Shown here: positions 57,248 to 64,000 of the stretch, piece by piece
Layout: every line of letters begins with the position of its first letter
Numbering within the stretch: position 1 is the stretch's first letter
NCBI GenBank assembly: GCA_027082955.1
Contig: JALWTA010000038.1
Location: 1-64,000, forward strand
Source: Sulfurovum sp.
GTDB taxonomy: Bacteria; Campylobacterota; Campylobacteria; Campylobacterales; Sulfurovaceae
Reading direction: 5' to 3'
DNA: 64,000 nt
Translations under genes and position numbers: made by a program
The notes under the pieces: model-generated
The model's database searches: none
Told to the model about the DNA's origin: nothing
The model's input: only the letters and a program-made list of their open reading frames with translations

Positions 57248-58243
57248 CGGCAGCAGTGCCGAAGCCCATGTCAAACCGCCGCCGAAGGTATCAAGCAGCA
57301 TCAGTTCACCTTTTTTCAGTTTTCCACTCTCCCAGAGATCATTGATCGCCATAGGGATTGAGGCAGCTGAAGTGTTGCCGTACTTATGCACAGTCAACGC
57401 AACCTGATCTTCACGCATTTTCAATGCATCTCCCACTGCTTTGATAATACGGTAGTTAGCCTGATGGGGAATAAAATGGGGGATCTCTTCTGATCTGATA
57501 TTGTTTTTCTCAAGGATCTCTTTAACGTCTTTTGTCAGTGTCTTGACTGCAAGTTTAAAGGTTTCATTGCCTTTCATCTGCACATACTGCAACCCTTCAT
57601 CAAGCACTTTCTGGCTGACAGGGTTGCGTGAACCCGGTGCAGGTGTCACAAGAAAATCTGCATATGCGCCATCCGCGCTTGCATGGATGTCTACAAATCC
57701 TTCCTCTTTGTTCTTTGTAGCCGATATTACTGCTGCTCCGGCACCATCACCGAACAGGATGCAGGTACTTCTGTCTGTATAATCTACGATAGAAGAGAAC
57801 TTTTCCGCACCAATAACCAAAACGTTTTTTCTCATACCCGATTCAACAAAAGCTTTTGCGACAGAAAGCCCATAGACAAACCCGCTGCAAGCTGCAGAAA
57901 TGTCAAATGCCTGCACATTTTTGATACCGAGTTTGTCAGAGATAATACATGCGGTTGAAGGCATATTGAAATAATCAGGTGTTACGGTAGCACATACGAC
58001 CAGATCGATCTCTTCTTTCTCCAGTCCTGACCGTTTAATAGCCAGTGCTGCCGCTTTCGCACCCATATCGCTTGTAAACTCATTGTCTGCTGCAATATGT
58101 CTCTCTTTGATCCCTGTACGTTTTGTAATCCATTCATCGCTTGTATCTACCATCTTTTCCAGATCTGCATTGGAAAGAATCTTTTGGGGTACATAGGCAC
58201 CAATTGCCCTAAACGCGGCATAAACAGGCTGTGTTACTGACAT
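57227..58243 (-). CDS. fabH: 3-oxoacyl-[ACP] synthase III FabH
   Basis: 338 residues, starts fatty-acid synthesis by condensing acetyl-CoA with malonyl-ACP. Catalytic Cys is in [13 protein letters not shown] (~120), His in [12 protein letters not shown] and Asn in [14 protein letters not shown]. Family proteins usually end soon after '[11 protein letters not shown]', so the last 6-8 residues come from the heptamer array. plsX lies 118 bases upstream. Confidence 0.97.
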   Translation of the reverse strand: MSVTQPVYAAFRAIGAYVPQKILSNADLEKMVDTSDEWITKRTGIKERHIAADNEFTSDMGAKAAALAIKRSGLEKEEIDLVVCATVTPDYFNMPSTACIISDKLGIKNVQAFDISAACSGFVYGLSVAKAFVESGMRKNVLVIGAEKFSSIVDYTDRSTCILFGDGAGAAVISATKNKEEGFVDIHASADGAYADFLVTPAPGSRNPVSQKVLDEGLQYVQMKGNETFKLAVKTLTKDVKEILEKNNIRSEEIPHFIPHQANYRIIKAVGDALKMREDQVALTVHKYGNTSAASIPMAINDLWESGKLKKGELMLLDTFGGGLTWASALLPFSGESV

Positions 58244-58342
58244 TGTATTCCTTGGGAGCGGGATATAAACAACAGTTTTGGAACCCGCTAAAATCGAATA
58301 TCATTTTACCATAATATTCTAAGAATTCAGGAGAAAAGGAGA

Positions 58343-58362
58343 AAGCCAAAGCCCTTTGGCTT
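58343..58362 (-). terminator. Hairpin after plsX
   Basis: On the minus strand AAGCCAAA-GGGC-TTTGGCTT (8-bp stem, 4-base loop) overlaps the plsX stop and is followed by TCTCCTTTTCTCCT. It may be an internal terminator or processing site that lowers fabH relative to plsX. Its geometry also matches the repeat hairpins. Confidence 0.5.
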
Positions 58363-59350
58363 AAGCTTTTTTGGTAATAAGTGCTTCTATCTTGTTGTTC
58401 ACACCGGATTCGGTATATTTAATCGCCTGAAAGATAGCGTTTTTGATAGCTTTGGCATTGGAGGAACCGTGAGAGATGATAGCGCATCCGTTAATTCCAA
58501 GCAATGGTGCACCCCCATACTCTGAAGGATCCACCTCTTTTTTCATCGATGCAAAGACCTTTTTCTTCATCATCAATGCACCGATCTTTGCGGGAAGAGA
58601 TTTTCTAATATACTGTTTCATCAAAGTGAAAATAGCAGATTGTACACCCTCAGCTGTTTTCAGCAATATGTTACCGGTAAATCCGTCAGTTACAATAACA
58701 TCAACATCGCCGCCGAAAATGTCGCCACCCTCTACGTTCCCGATAAAACCTTCCAAATCATCAAGCAGTTTAAATGCTTCTTTGGTTAGAGCATTCCCTT
58801 TGCTGTCTTCTTCTCCATTGCTTAAAAGACCTACTCTTGGATGAGCACGTCCCATGACACTCTGCACATAGGCTTCTCCCATGTAACCGAACTCATACAG
58901 GTTCTGCGGAGTGCAGTCTGTTACTGCACCTACGTCCAAAACCAAAGAACGATTTCCTTTAACGGTGGGCATAAAGGTTGCCAATGCCGGTTTGCTGATA
59001 TGAGGCAGCCGGCCAATACGTAGTGTCGCCAGCGTCATAGTAGCACCACTGTGCCCTGCAGAGACAACAGCATCTGCCTCTTTATTGCGAACAAGCTCCA
59101 CCGCTTTATAGATGGAGGAGTCTTTACGCTTGAGTGCATTGGTCGCCTGATCTGCCATTTCAATCACATCAGAGGCATCAACAATCTCAACTTTATTGAT
59201 ATAATATTGGGGTAGCAGAGAAAGAATCTCTTCTCTGTCGCCTACAAGAATAGGCAGGAAAGATTGTTCTTCCAACGCCAACACGACGCCTTCAATAATC
59301 GGCTCGGGACCGTGGTCCCCACCCATTGCATCGATCGCGATTTTGATCAT
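58361..59350 (-). CDS. plsX: Phosphate acyltransferase PlsX
   Basis: 329 residues, makes acyl-phosphate from acyl-ACP for PlsY. Motifs are [19 protein letters not shown] at the start, [18 protein letters not shown] (family 'LDVGAN'), NGEEDSKGN and [15 protein letters not shown]. The start follows rpmF by 5 bases. Confidence 0.97.
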   Translation of the reverse strand: MIKIAIDAMGGDHGPEPIIEGVVLALEEQSFLPILVGDREEILSLLPQYYINKVEIVDASDVIEMADQATNALKRKDSSIYKAVELVRNKEADAVVSAGHSGATMTLATLRIGRLPHISKPALATFMPTVKGNRSLVLDVGAVTDCTPQNLYEFGYMGEAYVQSVMGRAHPRVGLLSNGEEDSKGNALTKEAFKLLDDLEGFIGNVEGGDIFGGDVDVIVTDGFTGNILLKTAEGVQSAIFTLMKQYIRKSLPAKIGALMMKKKVFASMKKEVDPSEYGGAPLLGINGCAIISHGSSNAKAIKNAIFQAIKYTESGVNNKIEALITKKA

Positions 59351-59355
59351 TGCAA

Positions 59356-59517
59356 TTACGCTTTTTTCGTTTTGTACTCACCTGTTGTCATGTTCATGTG
59401 GTGAGGCATTCTCCATGTTCCGTCGCTATCTTTTACGGGCATAGGAAGGGTCAGTTTATAATGTGTTCTTCTTTTTGCCGCTCTTGTTTTACTTACACGT
59501 CTCTTAGGTACTGCCAT
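59356..59517 (-). CDS. rpmF: Ribosomal protein L32
   Basis: 53 residues, absent from the ORF track because of its size. The minus strand reads [20 protein letters not shown] with the typical basic N-terminus, then [18 protein letters not shown]. It lacks the Cys pairs of zinc-ribbon L32 forms. It lies between yceD and plsX as in most proteobacteria. Confidence 0.95.
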   Translation of the reverse strand: MAVPKRRVSKTRAAKRRTHYKLTLPMPVKDSDGTWRMPHHMNMTTGEYKTKKA

Positions 59518-59536
59518 GGTCTATCCTTTGTATGGT

Positions 59537-59911
59537 TTAAAATTCTATCTCAAGTGCTTCTTCACTGCCGTCACAACTGTCACAGTAGTGAAACGCACCT
59601 TCGATGGCATTGATCTCGCTTTGGAGGATATATGTTACATCAATAACGCCATCCAAAAACTCGATTATATCCAAATCATCTTTATCTTCCGATACCTGAT
59701 CACTGAGTGTCAGCTTCAACGGTGTATCAAGCAGATAGTCAAACAATTTTCCGCATCTGTCACACACCAAAGGGAGATTTCCTTCCATATTTGCATCAAG
59801 AAGTACCCGATGATAACCGCTCTTTGCCAAGGTACCTCTCAGGCGTACATCCTGAAGCGAAAGCTCCAGAGGTTTTGCCGTCGTACCTACCTTTTCAAAA
59901 AGAATCTTCAA
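59537..59911 (-). CDS. yceD: YceD/DUF177 family protein
   Basis: 124 residues with the DUF177 features: an acidic C-terminal half, VCDRCGKLFDY in the middle and CDSCDG near the end. The gene is almost always next to rpmF and is linked to 23S rRNA/50S assembly in other organisms. The ORF track starts from a TTG inside ndk; a TTG at 59911 (LKILFEKVG) 11 bases after the ndk stop is more likely, though no strong SD is visible. Confidence 0.82.
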   Translation of the reverse strand: MKILFEKVGTTAKPLELSLQDVRLRGTLAKSGYHRVLLDANMEGNLPLVCDRCGKLFDYLLDTPLKLTLSDQVSEDKDDLDIIEFLDGVIDVTYILQSEINAIEGAFHYCDSCDGSEEALEIEF

Positions 59912-59921
59912 AGAAGACTGC

Positions 59922-60335
59922 TTAGTGAATTTCTCTCTGTGAAAAGAAAAATGCAATCTCTACTGCTGCATTCTCAAGAGAGTCACTTCCATGTACCGCA
60001 TTGGCATCGATACTGTCAGCAAAGTCTGCTCTAATCGTTCCGGCAGCTGCCTCTTTTGGGTCAGTAGCACCCATAAGCTCTCTGTTCTTTGCCATTGCAT
60101 TCTCACCTTCGAGTACAGAAACGACAACTGGTCCAGAGATCATAAAATCTACAAGGTCCTTAAAGAAAGGACGATCTTTATGCACTGCATAAAATGCTTC
60201 TGCATCTACTCTGGAAAGTCTTGTTTTTTTCGTTGCTGCAATTCTCAAACCTGCTTCTTCAAAGCGTGCAAGAATCTGTCCTACAACATTTTTTGCAACT
60301 GCATCGGGCTTGATGATTGATAGTGTTTGTTCCAT
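59922..60335 (-). CDS. ndk: Nucleoside diphosphate kinase
   Basis: 137 residues. It starts [18 protein letters not shown]. The catalytic His is in the motif [13 protein letters not shown], with the phosphate-binding Arg in GTIRADFAD. It equilibrates nucleoside triphosphates. It begins the ndk-yceD-rpmF-plsX-fabH cluster. Confidence 0.98.
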   Translation of the reverse strand: MEQTLSIIKPDAVAKNVVGQILARFEEAGLRIAATKKTRLSRVDAEAFYAVHKDRPFFKDLVDFMISGPVVVSVLEGENAMAKNRELMGATDPKEAAAGTIRADFADSIDANAVHGSDSLENAAVEIAFFFSQREIH

Positions 60336-60440
60336 AATATTATATTCCTAAAATTGGGGATGGTGTACTTCGTCGGGAAGTATTCGGGCGGAATTGTATC
60401 GAAATGGATATTAAAAATATATTAATTTAAGGAATTTCAA

Positions 60441-60479
60441 GAAAGAAGAAAGAAGGGGTGACCAAAGATCCGGTCACCC
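60441..60479 (-). terminator. Terminator-like hairpin with heptamer tail after the ferredoxin
   Basis: On the minus strand GGGTGACC-N8-GGTCACCC (60456-60479) is followed by CTTCTTT, CTTCTTT, a 7-bp repeat. It sits 10 bases after the ferredoxin stop and should end the metK/ferredoxin transcripts. It also shows the hairpin-then-heptamer layout. Confidence 0.65.
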
Positions 60480-60488
60480 AAATGAAGA

Positions 60489-60764
60489 TTAGTCTTCAAT
60501 GACCGGCTCGCCTTTAGCACCTCTGTTTTCAGAACAAGGCTGTCCCTCAACACAGTCGCTCCACTGAATACATCCTTCTGTAGGACATGCTTCAGCACAT
60601 GCCGGTACTTCAAAATAATCTACACACTCAACACATTTGTCTGCATATACGTAGTAGATCTCCTCACCAGTTGGGTTATCGTCCTCATCAACGATCGCTT
60701 CAACTGGACACTCATCAATACAAGCTGCACAGTTAATGCAGATATCTGTAATCATTACTGCCAT
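60489..60764 (-). CDS. fdxA: 2x[4Fe-4S] ferredoxin (second copy)
   Basis: 91 residues with CINCAACIDECP and a longer second motif CVECVDYFEVPACAEACP. A third region (CIQWSDC, QPCSENRG) near the C-terminus adds cysteines. It resembles the ferredoxin next to ndk in Campylobacter. It is a paralogue of the gene at 31476; the pair differ mainly in the tail. SD is AAGGAG. Confidence 0.93.
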   Translation of the reverse strand: MAVMITDICINCAACIDECPVEAIVDEDDNPTGEEIYYVYADKCVECVDYFEVPACAEACPTEGCIQWSDCVEGQPCSENRGAKGEPVIED

Positions 60765-60826
60765 TTGTTTTCTCCTTTATGTAAGATGGTCAAACTATAA
60801 CAAAACTTATTTAAATTATTCTTTAA

Positions 60827-61984
60827 TTAGATACTTAAATAGTCTCTAATCGCTTTTGTTTTGTCTGTTTTTTCCCATGTAAAATCTTCATCCTCGCGAC
60901 CAAAATGACCATAAGCTGCTGTCTTTCGGTAAATAGGACGCAGCAGATTCAGACTCTCCATGATCCCTTTTGGTGTCAGGTCAAACAGCTCCTTGACACA
61001 TGCCACAATCTTCTCTTCTACCACATGAGCAGTACCGTGTGTATCTACATGAATAGAGACCGGTGCAGCCACACCAATAGCGTAGGCTATTTGGATAGTC
61101 GCCTTTTCACAGGCACCTGCAGCGACAAGGTTCTTGGCAACATAGCGTGCCGCATAGGCAGCCGAGCGGTCGACCTTGGTCGGATCTTTGCCAGAGAATG
61201 CCCCGCCGCCGTGTGGGCAGGACCCCCCATAGGTATCGACAATGATCTTTCGTCCTGTCAGGCCTGCATCACCCTGTGGACCACCAATCACAAAGCGCCC
61301 TGTCGGGTTGATGTGATAGGTGATCTCATCATGCAGCATACCGTAAGCTTCCAGTACAGGATTGATCACCTCTTCTCTGACTGCTTTTTGCACCTGTGTC
61401 AGAGAAACATTATCATGGTGCTGGGTAGAGACAACTACCGTATCGACAGAAACCGGCTTTCCGTCAACATATTTGACCGAAACCTGCACCTTACCATCTG
61501 GTCTTAGAAACGGTACCGTACCGTTTTTACGTACCTCTGCCAGCTTTGAGGTCAGACGGTGTGCCAGTGTAATAGGCAGCGGCATCAGTTCCGGTGTCTC
61601 TTTGCACGCATAACCGAACATCAATCCCTGATCTCCCGCACCGATCTCTCCGCTTGCCTGATCAACCCCCTGATTGATATCGGGTGACTGCTCGCCAATT
61701 CCATTGAGTACACCGGCACTGCGGTAATCAAAACCGTAAGAGGCATCGGTATATCCAATCTCTCTAACCACTTCGCGCGCAATTTCCTGCATCGGTGCAT
61801 ACGCTGTTGTTTTCAATTCTCCTGCAATCACACAAAAACCGTTACTCAGCAACGTCTCACATGCCACTCTGGCATTGGGATCTTCCTTGATGATGTAGTC
61901 CAGAATCGCATCAGATATCTGGTCTGCCATCTTGTCAGGATGTCCTTCGGTTACTGATTCACTGGTAAAAATGTATTCGTTCAT
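60827..61984 (-). CDS. metK: S-adenosylmethionine synthetase
   Basis: 385 residues. Motifs: [21 protein letters not shown] at the start, [12 protein letters not shown], and [23 protein letters not shown] with the phosphate loop. The ATG at 61984 has AAGGAG five bases before; the ORF track's 14 extra residues are translated leader. A 12-bp hairpin lies just upstream of the SD. Confidence 0.98.
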   Translation of the reverse strand: MNEYIFTSESVTEGHPDKMADQISDAILDYIIKEDPNARVACETLLSNGFCVIAGELKTTAYAPMQEIAREVVREIGYTDASYGFDYRSAGVLNGIGEQSPDINQGVDQASGEIGAGDQGLMFGYACKETPELMPLPITLAHRLTSKLAEVRKNGTVPFLRPDGKVQVSVKYVDGKPVSVDTVVVSTQHHDNVSLTQVQKAVREEVINPVLEAYGMLHDEITYHINPTGRFVIGGPQGDAGLTGRKIIVDTYGGSCPHGGGAFSGKDPTKVDRSAAYAARYVAKNLVAAGACEKATIQIAYAIGVAAPVSIHVDTHGTAHVVEEKIVACVKELFDLTPKGIMESLNLLRPIYRKTAAYGHFGREDEDFTWEKTDKTKAIRDYLSI

Positions 61985-61999
61985 CCATACTCCTTCTTC

Positions 62000-62077
62000 T
62001 TGAAGATCGGCAAAGCCAATCTTCAATTCATCTCACTAAAGCTTCGCCTGCAGCTTAGAACACTTCAATAAGAGATG
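62000..62077 (-). promoter_or_regulatory. Structured 5' leader of metK
   Basis: On the minus strand, CATCTC (62072-62077) can pair with GAGATG (62029-62034), enclosing a CTAAGC/GCTTTAG hairpin. A perfect 12-bp stem with loop TTT (62000-62026, TTGAAGATTGGC, one G-T pair) follows, ending 6 bases before the SD. It matches no SAM riboswitch class that I can recall. Confidence 0.4.
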
Positions 62078-62146
62078 TTTAATATTCGTCCACTGTCACT
62101 GAACTTAAATAAATCACCGACAGGAGATTTATTCAAACCCAGTATC

Positions 62147-62202
62147 GGTGCGTGACTACGCACCCTACTGCTTTCCTTTTTAATTTTTAATTTTTAATTT
62201 TT
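62147..62202 (+). repeat. REP-like hairpin (GTAG foot) and heptamer array at the dxs 3' end
   Basis: GGTGCGT-GACT-ACGCACC-CTAC (62147-62168) is the third copy of the hairpin seen at 8583 and 8656. Three AATTTTT units follow (62182-62202). The dxs stop codon (62180-62182) and its last residues KLKIKN come from the array. Confidence 0.88.
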
Positions 62203-64000
62203 CCCTTACACGTTCTGCGAGTTGTTCCGGTAACAGTCCCATGCTCTCTTCCACCAGCCTGGTATTGCCGTGTGTGATAAATGCATCATCATACTCAAAA
62301 GAGGTTAACGATACCGTATGAATACCCGTTTGGGACAAATACTCAAGTATCGCGGAACCTACCCCGCCTTTTTTGGCAGAATCGGAGAAAACGAACCACT
62401 TTGTATATTTTGATGCCAAAGAAGAGAGCATCGCTTCATCCAGCGGTTTGACAAAACGCAGATCGAGCACCGCCGCATCTATCCCGGATTCTGAGAGCAA
62501 AGATGCTGTCTGAAGTGCTCTGCCTACACCATTCCCGTACCCGATAAGCAACAGTTCACTGCTGCCCTCTTGGATGAAATGTGCTTTGCCCAATGTATAC
62601 TCTGGGACATCACAATCTTCTGCCATAAATGCACCGCGCGGATATCGGAATGCACAGGGACGACCGTAGTCTCTCGCAAATGCCATCACCTTTTTCATAC
62701 TCGTCTCATTGTAAGGTGCCAGCAGTGTCATATTGGGAATTGCACGCAGATAAGAGACATCAAACGCTCCCTGATGGGTCTCGCCATCCTCTCCTACAAT
62801 ACCTGCACGGTCAATGGCAAAGGCAACCCCAAGATCCATCAGGCAGATATCATGGATCACTTGGTCGTAGCCCCGTTGCAAGAAAGTTGAATAGATGGCA
62901 CAGAAAGGTTTGAATCCCTCTTTGGCAAGCGGTCCCATGGAGGTCACCGCATGCTGCTCGGCAATCGCTACATCCCAGAAGCGTTCAGGATATTTTTCCA
63001 TCGCCGCATTCAGCCCTGTTCCGCTTGGCATAGCAGCCGTTACACCAACGATCTTATCATCTTCATCCGCCATTGCGACCAGTGTTTCAGAAAATATCTT
63101 CGTTGCTGCTTTGGCACTGCTCTTCTTGTAAGATTCGCCTGTTTTAGGATCAAATGCACCTACTCCATGCCAATGCTCTTTGGTGCCTTCGGCAATCTCA
63201 TACCCTTTGCCTTTGGTCGTCTGTGCATGAATGATGACCGGTTTGCCAAGCCCTTTGGCTACCTCCATTGTTTCTATCAGCGCGGCAATATCATGCCCGT
63301 CTACAGGACCGATATACTCGATACCCATCTCTTCAAAAAGCACCCCGGGAGTGATCAGCTTAAACGACTCTTCAAACCGTTTTGCCATATAGCTGGTGCC
63401 TTCGGGCATCATATCTACAATCTTCTCGACCTTCGTCTTAAACTTCTGATAAAGCGGGCTTGCCATGGTCTGAGAAAGGAGTTTCGAGATAGCACCTATT
63501 GGTTTGGCAATACTCATCTCATTGTCATTGAGGATGATCACGACCGGATATTTACGGTCACCCAGTTCATTGAGTGCTTCATAAACCATCCCTGCACTCA
63601 TACTCCCATCACCGATAAAGGCAACCGGAATACGCTTTTCCCCCTTGAGTGCAATCGCTTTGGCAGCCCCTACAGCCAGTGAAATGGAGGTAGAGCTATG
63701 TCCCGCTACATAATAGTCGTAGGGTGACTCTTTTGGTTTGGTATAGCCGCAAATACCGCCAAACTGACGCAATGAGTCAAAACGATCCCAACGGTCTGTC
63801 AACAGCTTATGGGCATATGCCTGATGTGACACATCGAAGATAAACGGATCTTTGGTCACATCAAAGACTTTGTGCATAGCTACAATCAGATCGGTTGCGC
63901 CCAGTGTCGAACTCAAATGTCCGCCATTCTTGCTCACTGTTGCAAGAATACGATCCCGTATCTGCTGTGCAAGTGTTTCCAGTGTTTCAACCGATGCATC
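62180..64000 (-). CDS. dxs: 1-deoxy-D-xylulose-5-phosphate synthase (5' end beyond window)
   Basis: 606 residues visible; the frame stays open to the window edge (..DASVETLETLAQQIRDRIL), so the start is outside. The ORF track's GTG at 63937 is internal. Motifs: SKNGGHLSSTLGATDLIVAMH, the thiamine site GDGSMSAGMVYEALN, and the transketolase central domain (EQHAVTSMGPLAKEG, RAGIVGEDGETHQG). First enzyme of the MEP isoprenoid pathway. Its last residues are from a heptamer array. Confidence 0.97.
   Translation of the reverse strand, partial: DASVETLETLAQQIRDRILATVSKNGGHLSSTLGATDLIVAMHKVFDVTKDPFIFDVSHQAYAHKLLTDRWDRFDSLRQFGGICGYTKPKESPYDYYVAGHSSTSISLAVGAAKAIALKGEKRIPVAFIGDGSMSAGMVYEALNELGDRKYPVVIILNDNEMSIAKPIGAISKLLSQTMASPLYQKFKTKVEKIVDMMPEGTSYMAKRFEESFKLITPGVLFEEMGIEYIGPVDGHDIAALIETMEVAKGLGKPVIIHAQTTKGKGYEIAEGTKEHWHGVGAFDPKTGESYKKSSAKAATKIFSETLVAMADEDDKIVGVTAAMPSGTGLNAAMEKYPERFWDVAIAEQHAVTSMGPLAKEGFKPFCAIYSTFLQRGYDQVIHDICLMDLGVAFAIDRAGIVGEDGETHQGAFDVSYLRAIPNMTLLAPYNETSMKKVMAFARDYGRPCAFRYPRGAFMAEDCDVPEYTLGKAHFIQEGSSELLLIGYGNGVGRALQTASLLSESGIDAAVLDLRFVKPLDEAMLSSLASKYTKWFVFSDSAKKGGVGSAILEYLSQTGIHTVSLTSFEYDDAFITHGNTRLVEESMGLLPEQLAERVREKLKIKN

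Noticed and set aside
61985-62026. 14-residue N-terminal extension of metK in the ORF track
   Set aside because: It is the translated leader hairpin; the ATG at 61984 has the SD and the conserved MetK N-terminus.

Overview
This window looks like a stretch of chromosome from a member of the Campylobacterota (Epsilonproteobacteria), most like the Sulfurovum/Sulfurimonas side of the phylum. The evidence is gene order and orphan regulators. The block lpxC-tsaB-thrB-ylxR-infB-rbfA-rimP and the block fabH-plsX-rpmF-yceD-ndk plus a 2x[4Fe-4S] ferredoxin are arrangements I recognise from Helicobacter and Campylobacter. There is also an HsrA/CosR-type orphan response regulator. No rRNA, prophage, CRISPR array, restriction system or complete insertion sequence is visible. 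Nearly all genes are housekeeping.

Layout. 1-8.6 kb (+): tail of an unknown gene, murJ, then hisH-hisA-prmA-ftsH-pssA, then leuA behind a candidate leucine attenuator. 8.7-11.9 kb (-): serS, an unknown lipoprotein with an outer-membrane barrel, tRNA-Met(CAT), and a glutaredoxin-like gene. 12-14 kb (+): groES-groEL. 14.2-29.5 kb (-): an EAL protein, xseA, ubiE, ribD, rimP, rbfA, infB, ylxR, thrB, tsaB, lpxC, an M23 peptidase, a DHH phosphoesterase, nadC and nadA. 29.6-33.3 kb (+): plsY-folB, hsrA, ferredoxin, ppx. bamA (-) and tyrA (+) are divergent. 36.7-45.5 kb (-): a DUF389 membrane protein and a complete aerotolerance-type operon moxR-DUF58-DUF4381-batA-batB-batC-batD. 45.6-53 kb (-): mfd, folC, lptE, leuS. 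Then a YpfJ-type metalloprotease (-) and dnaX (+). 56.4-64 kb (-): ymdB, fabH, plsX, rpmF, yceD, ndk, ferredoxin, metK and dxs, which runs off the window.

The most unusual feature is a family of composite repeats scattered through the window. Each has a short hairpin (typically a 7-bp stem and a 3-4 nt loop), a conserved foot (GGTAT or GTAG, read on one strand), and beyond the foot a tandem array with a period of exactly 7 bp. The heptamer unit differs between copies (AATTTTT, ATTTCTA, GTGAAGA, ATCATCA, CTGCTCC, CGCTAAA, CTCAACA and others). The hairpin and foot resemble REP elements mobilised by RAYT transposases; the array resembles the heptanucleotide STRR repeats of cyanobacteria. About twenty arrays or array fragments are visible. 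At least five genes (ubiE, the DUF58 gene, folC, fabH, dxs) stop inside an array. Others (hisH, mfd, folC, lptE, dnaX) carry one in frame. The bat operon has repeats in four of its six gene junctions.

Other points worth attention are a Leu-rich leader peptide plus terminator before leuA, an A9 tract with immediate stops in both other frames of dnaX, a lipid-kinase-like domain fused to DUF389, duplicated covarying hairpins after groEL, two long fold-back elements (53.0-53.2 and 54.2-54.4 kb), and an HsrA homologue that keeps its phosphoacceptor aspartate. All functions were assigned by reading the sequence; no database search was run.
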